DNA from: JBPOFM01 sp041391925 | GTDB lineage: Bacteria > Bacteroidota > Bacteroidia > Flavobacteriales > Flavobacteriaceae | NCBI GenBank assembly: GCA_041391925.1 | Contig: JAWKNA010000003.1 | Coordinates: 62,001 to 126,000, forward strand | Length of the DNA stretch: 64,000 bases | Reading direction: 5' to 3' | Part shown: piece after piece, positions 9,561 to 18,430 of the stretch | Position numbering within the stretch: the first letter of the stretch is position 1 | Layout of the letters: each line of letters starts with the position of its first letter | Translations under genes and position numbers: made by a program | Notes under the pieces: generated by a model | Seen by the model: the letters and a program-made list of their open reading frames with translations, nothing else | What the model was told of the DNA's origin: nothing | Database searches by the model: none

Positions 9561-9594
9561 TAAAACAAAATACCCCTAAAAATTTAGGGGTATA
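9561..9594 (-). terminator. Terminator downstream of leuS-DUF6370
   Basis: On the minus strand TACCCCTAAA pairs with its complement across a short loop and is followed by a T-rich run (TTTTGTTTTA). Confidence 0.75.
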
Positions 9595-9621
9595 GTTTGA
9601 AATTATATGATTTATGTAAAC

Positions 9622-9921
9622 CTAATCTATTAGCTTGACAGAAGATACTTTAAAGCGATTGTCTTCGACATTACCCGTCACCTCCGCTTTTCGAACTACT
9701 TCGCAAAAACCAGTTTGTTCATCGTGAGCATCACCAAAATCATCAATGTCAGCGCCATCTACAAAATAGGCTTTGCCATCGAGACGAACCGCCAAATCAC
9801 ATCCATCTTGCGAGGTCAAACCAAACTGACATTGACCGCAAGAAATTTCAACGACTTGTTTTTCTTCTGTTTTGCAAGCAATACAGAGGATAAAAGCAAA
9901 AATAAAAATCACTTTTTTCAT
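9622..9921 (-). CDS. Small lipoprotein, DUF6370-like
   Basis: 99 residues with a lipoprotein signal (MKKVIFIFAFILCIAC; lipobox CIAC, Cys16). The mature domain begins with a CGQCQFG motif, then DGCDLAVRLDGKAYFVDG and ends with a basic-acidic tail; this pattern resembles DUF6370. The CxxC pair plus further Cys suggests metal binding or a disulfide, but no activity is known. It starts 5 bases after leuS and is probably co-transcribed with it. Confidence 0.75.
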   Translation of the reverse strand: MKKVIFIFAFILCIACKTEEKQVVEISCGQCQFGLTSQDGCDLAVRLDGKAYFVDGADIDDFGDAHDEQTGFCEVVRKAEVTGNVEDNRFKVSSVKLID

Positions 9922-9926
9922 AATGC

Positions 9927-12900
9927 CTATTCTACAATGTTTACTATTCTTCCTAGAACCACTATAACTTGTTTAGGTGTTCTGCCCTCCAATTGAGCAA
10001 TTGTTTTCTCATTTGATAGAACAGCTTTTTCAACCTCTTCTTTAGTCATATCCATTGGTAATTCCATCGTGAACTTCATTTTACCATTGAATGAAATTGG
10101 ATAATTCTTGCTGCTTTCTACGAGATATTTCTCTTCAAACTTTGGAAAAGGCGCTGTGGAAATGGATTCGTTATGACCCAATTGACTCCACAATTCTTCA
10201 GCAATATGAGGTGCGTACGGCGAAATCAAAACCAATAATGGTTCTAAAATCTCACGGCTGGTACACTTTTGAGCCGTTAGTTCATTGCAGGCAATCATAA
10301 AGGTCGACACCGAAGTGTTGAATGAAAAGTTGTCGATGTCTTCCTCTACCTTTTTGATGGTTTTATGAAGCGTTTTAAGATTGTCAGCCGTTGGTTGTAC
10401 ATCTGTTACGTTTAAACCACTTTCACCCACGTATAACTTCCATAGCTTTTTAAGAAACCCGTGAACACCAGTGATTCCTGCGGTATTCCAAGGTTTATAT
10501 TGCTCTAATGGTCCAAGGAACATTTCATACAAACGCAAACTGTCGGCTCCGTATTCCTTACAAATATCATCAGGATTTACAACGTTGAGCTTCGATTTTG
10601 ACATTTTCTCTACATCCCTCCCAACTTTATAAACATCATTATTACCATCAATTACATTTCCATTTTCACCAATAAAAATTGCATTTTGATAATCTCTTCC
10701 AAACTCTTTATCATTTTTCAATCCATTAATATCTAATTCATCTGAAGAATTGACATATTGAACTTTAATACGTACAGGAATTAGTGCTTCATCAGCAAAC
10801 CAATCTATTTCCTTCACACCTGCATTCCCGAACTCATTGATAATTATATTTTTGGCCAATTCAAAATCACCATTAACTAATCGGTCATATTGTGATTTAC
10901 TGAAATAAAAATCTTTTCTTTCTAGCTTTAATGCTTTGACAATATCTTTTCCGTCTCTCAATAAAACACTTTGATTTAATCTGTATACAAACGCGCTCGT
11001 CCCCAAAATCATCCCTTGGTTAATCAATTTTTTGGCAAACTCCTCAACTGGCACCAAGCCTTTATCGAACATAAATTTCTGCCAAAAGCGTGCGTACAAC
11101 AAATGACCTGTGGCGTGCTCGCTTCCACCTATATATAAATCAACCTGTTTCCAATAATTCACAGCCTCTTGCGAAAAGATTTCTGTATCATTGTGTGGGT
11201 CCATATAACGGTTGAAGTATTGCGAACTTCCTGCCCAACCAGGCATTGTATTCAGCTCTAAAGCCCCACCCTGCCTCCCCGAAGGGGAGGAGTTTTCAAA
11301 CTTTTCTCTTGAGACGATGTCCGCTTTGTCACCGTATTGCAACCAATACCATTTTTTTGCATTTCCCAAAGGTGGCTCGCCTGTTTCTGTTGGGAGATAG
11401 TTGTCCACTTCCGGTAAAGTAATTGGGAGAAATTTTTCATCAATCATTTGCGGCATCCCATTGACATAATACACAGGAAATGGTTCGCCCCAATAGCGCT
11501 GACGGCTGAATACAGCATCACGCAAACGGTAGTTGGTTTTTCCTTTGCCTTGACCAAGTTTTTCAAGTTCGTTTATGGCTTTTTTGGTCGCTTCTTTATA
11601 GTTCAACCCATTAAGAAAATCGCTATTCGCTATGACGGTTTTTTCTTTATCTGAAAATGCTTCTTCGCTGATGTCAACGCCTTCAAAAATATTCGGAATT
11701 GGCAAGTCAAAATGCTTTGCAAAATCATAATCGCGTTGGTCACCACAAGGTACAGACATCACGGCACCAGTTCCGTAGCCAGCCAAAACATAATCGCCAA
11801 TCCAAATAGGAATCGGCTTTTTCGTAAATGGATGCTCGGCATAAGCACCTGTAAAGACACCTGTAATGGTTTTGACATCCGCCATTCGGTCGCGCTCGCT
11901 ACGTTTTGCCGTCGCTTCGATATAGGCTTCGACTTCAGCCCTTTGCTCATCAGTAACTATCTGCGAAACGAGTTCGTGTTCGGGAGCAAGCGTCATAAAA
12001 CTCACACCGAAAATGGTATCAGGTCGAGTGGTAAACACTTCAATGGTCGCTGGTTCCTGACTGTTACTTGTTGGTCTGACATTAAAACTAACGCTCGCTC
12101 CTACCGATTTTCCAATCCAGTTGCGTTGGATTTCCTTTAAAGATTCTGTCCAGTCAAGTGCTTCTTTATTATAATCAATTCCGTTAAGTAAGCGTTCGGC
12201 ATACGCCGTAATACGCATACTCCATTGCGTCATTTTCTTGCGAATCACAGGATGTCCACCACGTTCTGACACGCCATTGACGATTTCATCATTCGCCAAA
12301 ACGGTTCCCAAAGCTGGGCACCAATTGACTTCTGTTTCTGCCAAATAAGTCAGACGGTATTTCAACAAAATTTCCTGTTGTTTTTCCGAAGAAAATGATT
12401 GCCATTCTTCTGCTGAAAATTGAGGTGTATCATCATCACAGGCTGCATCGACCTTGGCATTTCCTTCGGAAGCAAAAATCGATTTCAAAGTTTCAATGGA
12501 TTCAGCTTTCTTGGTTTTAGTGTTATACCACGATTCAAACAACTGGATAAAAATCCATTGTGTCCATTTGTAATAGCTCGGGTCAGATGTTCGCACTTCA
12601 CGACTCCAATCAAACGAAAAACCAATCTGGTCCAACTGACGTCGATACGTTTTGATATTTTCTTCAGTCGTCACCGCAGGATGCTGCCCTGTTTGAATGG
12701 CATATTGTTCCGCAGGCAATCCAAAACTATCATAACCTTGAGGATGCAACACATTAAACCCCTTATGACGCTTGTATCGTGCATAAATATCCGAAGCGAT
12801 ATACCCAAGTGGATGCCCAACATGGAGTCCTGCACCACTAGGATACGGAAACATATCCAGCACGTAATATTTTGGTTTATCGCTATGGTTTGAGGCTTTG

Positions 12901-12965
12901 AAAGTTTTGTTTTCTGCCCAATAGTTTTGCCACTTCTTCTCTATCTCGTTGAAATCGTAATTCAT
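9927..12965 (-). CDS. leuS: Leucyl-tRNA synthetase
   Basis: A class I synthetase charging tRNA-Leu. From the ATG at 12965 (MNYDFNEIEKKWQ, the family start; an in-frame start 9 codons upstream is less likely) the protein is 1012 residues, long compared with the ~860 of E. coli but in line with Bacteroidota enzymes that carry large inserts. Visible are the HIGH-type motif (GLHVGHPLGY), the CP1 editing domain (TTRPDTIFGVSFM, GTGAVMSVPCGDQRDYDF), the ELNTMPGWAGSS segment, and KMSKSK near the C-terminal third. A short palindromic repeat is inserted in frame before ELNTMPGWAG, adding residues such as NSSPSGRQGG. Confidence 0.96.
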   Translation of the reverse strand: MNYDFNEIEKKWQNYWAENKTFKASNHSDKPKYYVLDMFPYPSGAGLHVGHPLGYIASDIYARYKRHKGFNVLHPQGYDSFGLPAEQYAIQTGQHPAVTTEENIKTYRRQLDQIGFSFDWSREVRTSDPSYYKWTQWIFIQLFESWYNTKTKKAESIETLKSIFASEGNAKVDAACDDDTPQFSAEEWQSFSSEKQQEILLKYRLTYLAETEVNWCPALGTVLANDEIVNGVSERGGHPVIRKKMTQWSMRITAYAERLLNGIDYNKEALDWTESLKEIQRNWIGKSVGASVSFNVRPTSNSQEPATIEVFTTRPDTIFGVSFMTLAPEHELVSQIVTDEQRAEVEAYIEATAKRSERDRMADVKTITGVFTGAYAEHPFTKKPIPIWIGDYVLAGYGTGAVMSVPCGDQRDYDFAKHFDLPIPNIFEGVDISEEAFSDKEKTVIANSDFLNGLNYKEATKKAINELEKLGQGKGKTNYRLRDAVFSRQRYWGEPFPVYYVNGMPQMIDEKFLPITLPEVDNYLPTETGEPPLGNAKKWYWLQYGDKADIVSREKFENSSPSGRQGGALELNTMPGWAGSSQYFNRYMDPHNDTEIFSQEAVNYWKQVDLYIGGSEHATGHLLYARFWQKFMFDKGLVPVEEFAKKLINQGMILGTSAFVYRLNQSVLLRDGKDIVKALKLERKDFYFSKSQYDRLVNGDFELAKNIIINEFGNAGVKEIDWFADEALIPVRIKVQYVNSSDELDINGLKNDKEFGRDYQNAIFIGENGNVIDGNNDVYKVGRDVEKMSKSKLNVVNPDDICKEYGADSLRLYEMFLGPLEQYKPWNTAGITGVHGFLKKLWKLYVGESGLNVTDVQPTADNLKTLHKTIKKVEEDIDNFSFNTSVSTFMIACNELTAQKCTSREILEPLLVLISPYAPHIAEELWSQLGHNESISTAPFPKFEEKYLVESSKNYPISFNGKMKFTMELPMDMTKEEVEKAVLSNEKTIAQLEGRTPKQVIVVLGRIVNIVE
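11262..11301. repeat. Palindromic element inserted in frame in leuS
   Basis: CTCCCC-GAA-GGGGAG core inside a ~40-bp element of the kind that normally lies between flavobacterial genes (CCTCCCC...GGGGAGG). Here it is translated within leuS. A related but not identical palindrome lies at 29357-29387. Confidence 0.65.
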
Positions 12966-12989
12966 CCTTAAGTCACTATTTTGAAAGGG

Positions 12990-12997
12990 CAAATTTA
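12990..12997 (-). promoter_or_regulatory. -7 promoter box (TAAATTTG) of leuS
   Basis: Minus-strand TAAATTTG matches TAnnTTTG and lies 25 bases before the ATG at 12965. Its position supports the shorter start for LeuRS. Confidence 0.4.
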
Positions 12998-13031
12998 CGT
13001 TTTATTGTACGACTTTAAAAGCAAGATGAAT

Positions 13032-13910
13032 CTAAAAAAGGGGCTGCAATAATTTTCCTGAATATAGCACCCAAATCATAGATAAAACAGCAGATACGTT
13101 CATGGCAATTCCAAATAATTTCATTTGATAAACCGTGTAGGGTTGTTCTTTAAAAAAGATGAAAACATCCAAAATGAGCCATATAGAAAATAGTCCTAAA
13201 AATCCTGCCAAGACATAATCATTAAACCAAAATGACAAAATAAGGGTTTCAAAAACCAGCAGTGTCAGCATCAGCAGTTTAGTGTTTTTTCTACCTATCA
13301 ATGTTGCAGTAGTTTGTTTTCCAGCTTTTAAATCGGGCTCAATATCCATGATTTCACCGGCAATGTGCGCTTGAAAAGCGAATAAGCTTAAATACAAAAC
13401 AGTTTGCCATGGCAGCATCTGAAGGTCATTAAGCAAAACGCTAAAAAAGGCGGTAAATACATACCCCACTTGAATACAGATTTCAAAGGGTGGTCGTTCT
13501 TTGACACGAAACGGTCTAAAATTGTAAATTATATTGATTACAACCATAAAACCTAAAAGCAGAAACATTTGCCAACCAGAAACGATTGTAAAATAAATGA
13601 TGAACGGCGCCACAATTAGGATAACTTTTTTAGGAATAGACTCCAATTGTCTAACTGTTGATTTTGCACCAAAAAGAAAATTGCCCTTTCTTTCGTTGAA
13701 TTCATCTGCTTTCAAATCATTATAATCATTTAAACCGTAAACCAAATAATTCAACGGGAATGCCACAAAAATCAAACCCATCCAAAAATTGAATTCTTGC
13801 CAAAAATGTTGTTCCAAACCAAACGGCACTAAATAAATCCAGAGTGTGGGAAACCACAAACCTGGGCGAGATATTTTTAAATCGTGAAAAATTGTTTTGA
13901 TGCTTTTTAT
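13032..13910 (-). CDS. UbiA-family prenyltransferase, unusual start codon
   Basis: An integral membrane protein with about eight spans. Two aspartate-rich prenyl-diphosphate motifs are present: NDYNDLKAD and DIEPDLKAGKQT, as expected for UbiA enzymes that attach a prenyl chain to an aromatic or other acceptor. The conserved N-terminus HDLKISRPGLWFPT is encoded upstream of the only TTG (13859), and the frame has no ATG, GTG or other TTG back to the stop near 13973. ATA at 13910 would give MKSIKTIFHDLK; ATC at 13901 and ATT at 13892 are other options. The true start is thus non-canonical or mutated. Acceptor substrate unknown; possibly carotenoid or quinone metabolism. Confidence 0.8.
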   Translation of the reverse strand: MKSIKTIFHDLKISRPGLWFPTLWIYLVPFGLEQHFWQEFNFWMGLIFVAFPLNYLVYGLNDYNDLKADEFNERKGNFLFGAKSTVRQLESIPKKVILIVAPFIIYFTIVSGWQMFLLLGFMVVINIIYNFRPFRVKERPPFEICIQVGYVFTAFFSVLLNDLQMLPWQTVLYLSLFAFQAHIAGEIMDIEPDLKAGKQTTATLIGRKNTKLLMLTLLVFETLILSFWFNDYVLAGFLGLFSIWLILDVFIFFKEQPYTVYQMKLFGIAMNVSAVLSMIWVLYSGKLLQPLF

Positions 13911-14020
13911 TGAATTGTTTGGTAAATTTAAACTTATTATAACACTATCGAAATTTAAACGTTGTAAACCTTAACAGAACAGATTTCTTTTATATTTTTA
14001 CAGCATCAACTAATTTTTCT

Positions 14021-14899
14021 ATGAGTTCTTCTTTTGACAGATATCAAAAACGCAAGTTAATTTCATCCTATTTTTCTGTGGTCATCAGTATTGCTTTGGT
14101 GCTTTTTTTATTGGGTTGCCTTGGCTTGTTGGTGCTCAATGCCAAAAAAATCGCTGACCATTTCAAGGAGCAGGTAGTTATGACCATTTATCTGAATGAT
14201 ACTGCCAAAGAAGTGGAGGTCAACCAACTAGAAAAAAGTTTGGCAATGGCAGACTATACCAAGAGTACACATTATGTGTCCAAAGAAGAAGCTGCCGAAT
14301 CGATGAAGGCGGAATCTGGCGAGGATTTTATGGATTTTATTGGCTACAATCCATTGCAAAACTCCATTGATGTACACTTAAAGGCAGATTTTGTGACTAC
14401 GGAAACCTTGGAAGGCATCACAGAGGAACTATCAGACAAAAAGTTTATTGAAGAAATCCGTTACGACAATGATTTGGTGGAATTGATGAATGACAACGTG
14501 AAAAAAATCACGTTTTGGGTGTTAATCATCAGTGCGGTCTTTACATTGATTGCCGTTTTATTGATTAACAGCTCCATTCGCTTGGCAGTTTACAGTAAAC
14601 GATTCATCATCAAAACGATGCAAATGGTAGGTGCTACAAAATCATTCATCAGACGTCCATTTGTTTTTAAAAGTGTCCAATTGGGCATTATTGGCGCTGT
14701 GGTTGCCTTAATCGGGATGGCGATTGTGCTGTATTACCTCAACCAGACCTTCCCGGAACTGGAACTCATTAGAAACCCAGTCATGTTGGTAAGCCTGTTC
14801 ATTGGGGTCTTTTTACTTGGAATTTTTATCACATGGATCAGTACGTTTATTGCAACACAGCGATTTTTGAACTTGAAAACGGATGCGCTCTATTATTGA
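14021..14899 (+). CDS. ftsX: Cell division protein FtsX-like permease
   Basis: 292 residues with the FtsX layout: a short cytoplasmic N-terminus, span 1 (~18-40), a periplasmic domain of ~130 residues, then three C-terminal spans. FtsX with the ATPase FtsE couples cell division to peptidoglycan hydrolase activation. FtsE is not in the window, so the ATPase must be elsewhere. The order ftsX-DUF3098-uppP-truB on one strand is a conserved flavobacterial cluster and supports the assignment. Confidence 0.9.
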   Translation: MSSSFDRYQKRKLISSYFSVVISIALVLFLLGCLGLLVLNAKKIADHFKEQVVMTIYLNDTAKEVEVNQLEKSLAMADYTKSTHYVSKEEAAESMKAESGEDFMDFIGYNPLQNSIDVHLKADFVTTETLEGITEELSDKKFIEEIRYDNDLVELMNDNVKKITFWVLIISAVFTLIAVLLINSSIRLAVYSKRFIIKTMQMVGATKSFIRRPFVFKSVQLGIIGAVVALIGMAIVLYYLNQTFPELELIRNPVMLVSLFIGVFLLGIFITWISTFIATQRFLNLKTDALYY

Positions 14900-14971
14900 T
14901 TTTTAGAGCTTCTTAACAGAAACCATTCAAATAAAACCTTTACTTTGCAACATTATATTTAAAATTATATC

Positions 14972-15226
14972 ATGGGAGAACAAAAACGTAGAGAGGAAGC
15001 AAAAAACGATTTTATTTTCGGAAAGAAAAACTACAAGTTCATGCTTATCGGATTTGCCTTTATAGTTCTTGGCTTTATTTTGATGGCTGGTGGTGGCAGT
15101 GAAGACCCCAATGTGTTTGACGAATCCATTTTCAGTTGGAGACGTATCCGATTGGCACCGACACTTATTCTGATTGGGTTTGGAATCGAGATTTTTGCCA
15201 TTTTGTTGAATCCAAAAAAGGATTGA
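14972..15226 (+). CDS. DUF3098 small membrane protein
   Basis: 84 residues with a basic N-terminus (about 25 residues), a first span ending in LMAGGGSEDPN and a second span near the C-terminus. This matches DUF3098, found between ftsX and uppP in Bacteroidota. Function unknown; position suggests envelope biogenesis. Confidence 0.85.
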   Translation: MGEQKRREEAKNDFIFGKKNYKFMLIGFAFIVLGFILMAGGGSEDPNVFDESIFSWRRIRLAPTLILIGFGIEIFAILLNPKKD

Positions 15227-15279
15227 ATTGCTCCAAATAAATTTAAAATCCCACTAATTTTTCAAAATCATTTTCTCTT

Positions 15280-15287
15280 TATCTTTG
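15280..15287 (+). promoter_or_regulatory. -7 promoter box (TATCTTTG) of uppP
   Basis: A TAnnTTTG match 28 bases before the uppP ATG, after an A/T-rich spacer. Suggests uppP-truB can be transcribed separately from ftsX. Confidence 0.4.
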
Positions 15288-15315
15288 TGATTAAATAGCC
15301 GAGAGTTTTAAGCCA

Positions 15316-16110
15316 ATGGACATCATAGATTCAATCATATTAGGAATTATTCAGGGTCTTACGGAATTTCTTCCCGTGTCATCAAGTGGGCATCTGGAAC
15401 TGGGCAAAGCTATTTTGGGTGACCATTCCATGCCTCAAGAAAGTTTAATGTTTACCATTGTGCTCCATTTTGCAACGGCATTGAGCACCATGGTTATTTT
15501 CAGAAAGGATATAGCCTCCATTTTTAAAAGTATTTTGGCCTTTGAATGGAATGATGACACACAGTTCTCCATAAAAATAATCATCTCCATGATTCCTGCC
15601 GTTATTGTCGGATTTCATTACGAATCGGTTTTAGAAGATATGTTTGGAGGCAATGTGCAATTGGTTGGTTTTATGCTGCTCATCACGGCATGCCTCCTTT
15701 TTTTGGCGGACAAAGCAAAAGAAACCGAGAAGAAAGTCACCTTCAAAAACTCGTTTATCATCGGTTTGGCTCAAGCCATTGCGATGCTTCCAGGGATTTC
15801 AAGATCGGGTGCCACAATTTCGGCTTCTGTGCTATTGGGAACCGACAAAACCAGAGCAGCAAGATTTTCTTTTCTTATGGTTGTGCCACTGATTTTTGGC
15901 AAAATATGCAAAGATGTTTTATCCGGTGAATTGTCTTATGAAACTGAAGGTTTTGTGTCCTTGACTGCTGGTTTTATTGCCGCATTTATCACTGGTCTAT
16001 TGGCCTGTACGTGGATGATTTCTTTGGTCAAAAAAAGCAAGCTCGTTTATTTTGCCATCTATTGCCTTGTCATTGGAATGGTTGCCATTATCTATTCATC
16101 ATTAACATAA
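15316..16110 (+). CDS. uppP: Undecaprenyl-diphosphatase
   Basis: A 264-residue polytopic membrane enzyme that dephosphorylates undecaprenyl diphosphate so the carrier lipid can be reused in peptidoglycan synthesis; it also confers bacitracin tolerance. Both family motifs are clear: EFLPVSSSGHLELG (residues 17-30) and PGISRSGATISASVLLG (near 159-175), which hold the catalytic Glu, Ser and Arg. Ends 4 bases before truB. Confidence 0.96.
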   Translation: MDIIDSIILGIIQGLTEFLPVSSSGHLELGKAILGDHSMPQESLMFTIVLHFATALSTMVIFRKDIASIFKSILAFEWNDDTQFSIKIIISMIPAVIVGFHYESVLEDMFGGNVQLVGFMLLITACLLFLADKAKETEKKVTFKNSFIIGLAQAIAMLPGISRSGATISASVLLGTDKTRAARFSFLMVVPLIFGKICKDVLSGELSYETEGFVSLTAGFIAAFITGLLACTWMISLVKKSKLVYFAIYCLVIGMVAIIYSSLT

Positions 16111-16114
16111 ACAC

Positions 16115-16807
16115 ATGACAGGTCAAGAATTTCTTAACGGTCAAATCTTATTGATTGACAAACCGTTGCATTGGACGTCATTTCAAGTAGTGAACAAGTT
16201 GCGTTGGGAAATCAGAAGGGCATTCAAGATTAAAAAGATAAAAGTTGGCCATGCTGGCACTTTAGATCCATTGGCAACAGGCTTGTTGGTGATTTGTACA
16301 GGGAAAATGACCAAGCAGATTGACACCTTTCAAGGTCAAACCAAAGAGTATACGGGAACTTTTGTATTGGGAAGCACTACAGCTTCCTATGATTTAGAAA
16401 CGGATATTAACCAACTGTATCCAACCGAGCATATTACAGAAGCGCTTATTCTTGAAACTACGGAACAATTCATCGGCGACATTCAACAATTTCCCCCAGT
16501 CTTTTCGGCATTAAAGAAAGATGGAAAGCGCCTGTATGAATTTGCTCGCGCTGGTGAAGAAATAGAAATTCCTGCCAGAACTGTGAACATTTCAGAATTT
16601 GAAATTACAAACATTCAAGGTTTGAATGTTGATTTTAGGGTGGTTTGCAGTAAAGGCACTTACATCAGGTCTTTGGCAAATGATTTTGGAAAAGCCTTGC
16701 ATTCTGGAGCTCATCTATCGGTTTTGAGACGAACTAAAATTGGTGATTTTGACGTCAAAGAGGCGCTTTCACCAGAAAAATTTATTTCACTGCTTCCTTC
16801 GGAATAA
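16115..16807 (+). CDS. truB: tRNA pseudouridine(55) synthase
   Basis: 230 residues, short relative to E. coli TruB (314) because the C-terminal PUA domain is absent, as usual in Bacteroidota. The catalytic loop GHAGTLDPLATGLL carries Asp51; KGTYIRSLANDFG near residue 178 is the second conserved motif. It isomerises U55 in the T-loop of tRNAs. Four bases after uppP, so translationally close. Confidence 0.96.
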   Translation: MTGQEFLNGQILLIDKPLHWTSFQVVNKLRWEIRRAFKIKKIKVGHAGTLDPLATGLLVICTGKMTKQIDTFQGQTKEYTGTFVLGSTTASYDLETDINQLYPTEHITEALILETTEQFIGDIQQFPPVFSALKKDGKRLYEFARAGEEIEIPARTVNISEFEITNIQGLNVDFRVVCSKGTYIRSLANDFGKALHSGAHLSVLRRTKIGDFDVKEALSPEKFISLLPSE

Positions 16808-16951
16808 TTCTTGGTTTACTATCTCCTCTAACCTTTCAATCCAAAATATCAGGACACTACTCACATTCAATCTTTTTTAAATTTGTGTGTGTTTAAACTT
16901 TTTTTCTTACTTTGACGTATATATGAATGCAACCGCTGACCAACTAATTAA

Positions 16952-17749
16952 ATAAAACCTACTCTGAAATTGCTTCACAAACATAAGGCATTGCTCATTA
17001 CCGTCTTGATTACGGGCACTTTTATAATGGTCTTATTTGGCCTCAGCCTAAAAAGTCAAACAGACCGAATTGCTGAAACCTACTACGAGCTTCAACCTGA
17101 GAAAACTCCCGAAGAAAAGCTTTTGGAACAATTGGCAATGAACGAACAAACATCCAAAGAAACCAACAAAGCGTTTAACGAAGCCAATGATTATAAGGAA
17201 ATGATGAAAAATTTTAAATCCTTAAGTTCTAATGATTTTGAAAAGACCACCAAACAGACAGAAACGGAAGAGGAAGAAGAAGAGATAGAAGAAGTCACAG
17301 ACGTAAAAAATACGCCCTCCACCCAAGAAAATAGCATTAATGAGGACGAATTGTCGTCTTATAGCAAAATCAACAAGGTCATAGCAATGCGCTCTGCTGA
17401 AAAGCGAAAATCTGCAGCTTCCAATGGTGATAATTCTACCAATAAAACTGGTGCTAATTCTTCCGTCAACAGAAACAGCAGTGTGAGTTATTCGCTAAAA
17501 GGCCGTAAAGACCAACATTTGCCGCCTCCTGTTTATTTGTGTGAAGAAAGCGGCAAAATCGTCATCAATATCTCAGTCAATTCAAGTGGTGCAGTGGTCG
17601 ATACATCAGTGAATCGTTCCTCATCGACCTCTACAAATGAATGTTTGATTGATAGTGCCCTGGAATATGCACGTGATGCTCGTTTCAATTCCGATGCTTC
17701 TGCTAATCAAATAGGGACAATCACCTATATTTTTGTTGGGAAAAATTAA
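16952..17749 (+). CDS. TonB-like energy transducer-like protein, uncertain start
   Basis: A single membrane span near the N-terminus, a long charged region with a run of glutamates (EEEEEEIEE), a Ser/Asn-rich spacer, and a C-terminal domain (VINISVNSSGAVVD, then ARFNSD and GTITYIFV) that resembles the TonB C-terminal domain. No ATG is available: the frame after an upstream TAA reads ATA AAA CCT ACT CTG AAA TTG. ATA at 16952 would give MKPTLKLLHKHK, TTG at 16970 a shorter form. The protein probably spans the inner membrane and periplasm, but partner proteins are not adjacent. Function is inferred only from fold-like features. Confidence 0.6.
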   Translation: MKPTLKLLHKHKALLITVLITGTFIMVLFGLSLKSQTDRIAETYYELQPEKTPEEKLLEQLAMNEQTSKETNKAFNEANDYKEMMKNFKSLSSNDFEKTTKQTETEEEEEEIEEVTDVKNTPSTQENSINEDELSSYSKINKVIAMRSAEKRKSAASNGDNSTNKTGANSSVNRNSSVSYSLKGRKDQHLPPPVYLCEESGKIVINISVNSSGAVVDTSVNRSSSTSTNECLIDSALEYARDARFNSDASANQIGTITYIFVGKN

Positions 17750-17818
17750 TTTCCGCAATACATTTCACTTTTTACATCATTCTGTTTTATTTTAGAGGTT
17801 CAATAAAAATTTCAACTA

Positions 17819-18382
17819 ATGGAAAAACACAGATGTGGTTGGTGCCTTGGTGACCCAATTTATGAGGCCTATCACGACACCGAATGGGGCGTCCCGGTAA
17901 AGGATGATGATACTCTTTTTGAGTTCTTGATTTTGGAAACATTTCAGGCTGGATTGAGTTGGATTACCATTCTTCGAAAACGGGAAAATTTCAGAAAAGC
18001 CTTCGATCAGTTTGATTATAAAAAAATAGCAAACTACAATCAGGATAAAATCGATACTTTATTGGAAGATGCTGGTATTATAAGAAATAAACTAAAAATC
18101 AACGCCACCGTCACAAACGCCAAAGCCTTTATGGAAGTCCAAAAAGAGTTTGGAAGTTTCAGCAAGTATATTTGGGGTTTTGTGGATGGTAAGCCCATAA
18201 AAAACACACTTAAGAACCATAAAGAAGCACTCGCTACCACCGATATCAGCGATGCCATTAGCAAAGATTTGAAAAAACGTGGTTTTAAGTTTGTGGGTTC
18301 TACGGTTATCTATGCTCATATGCAAGCCACTGGAATGGTGAATGACCATGAGGTGAATTGTTTTAGGTATCATGAAGTATAA
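17819..18382 (+). CDS. tag: DNA-3-methyladenine glycosylase I
   Basis: 187 residues, full length for Tag. It excises 3-methyladenine from DNA. Zinc-binding residues of the family are present: the N-terminal CGWC pair followed by AYHDTEWG (His near 18), and the C-terminal MVNDHEVNCFRYHE with His and Cys. The stretch FLILETFQAGLSWITIL is a conserved helix near the active site. Single-gene unit. Confidence 0.95.
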   Translation: MEKHRCGWCLGDPIYEAYHDTEWGVPVKDDDTLFEFLILETFQAGLSWITILRKRENFRKAFDQFDYKKIANYNQDKIDTLLEDAGIIRNKLKINATVTNAKAFMEVQKEFGSFSKYIWGFVDGKPIKNTLKNHKEALATTDISDAISKDLKKRGFKFVGSTVIYAHMQATGMVNDHEVNCFRYHEV

Positions 18383-18430
18383 AATTCCGAATTCCAAATA
18401 GCTATGGAGTTTTGGATTTGAAATCCATAC

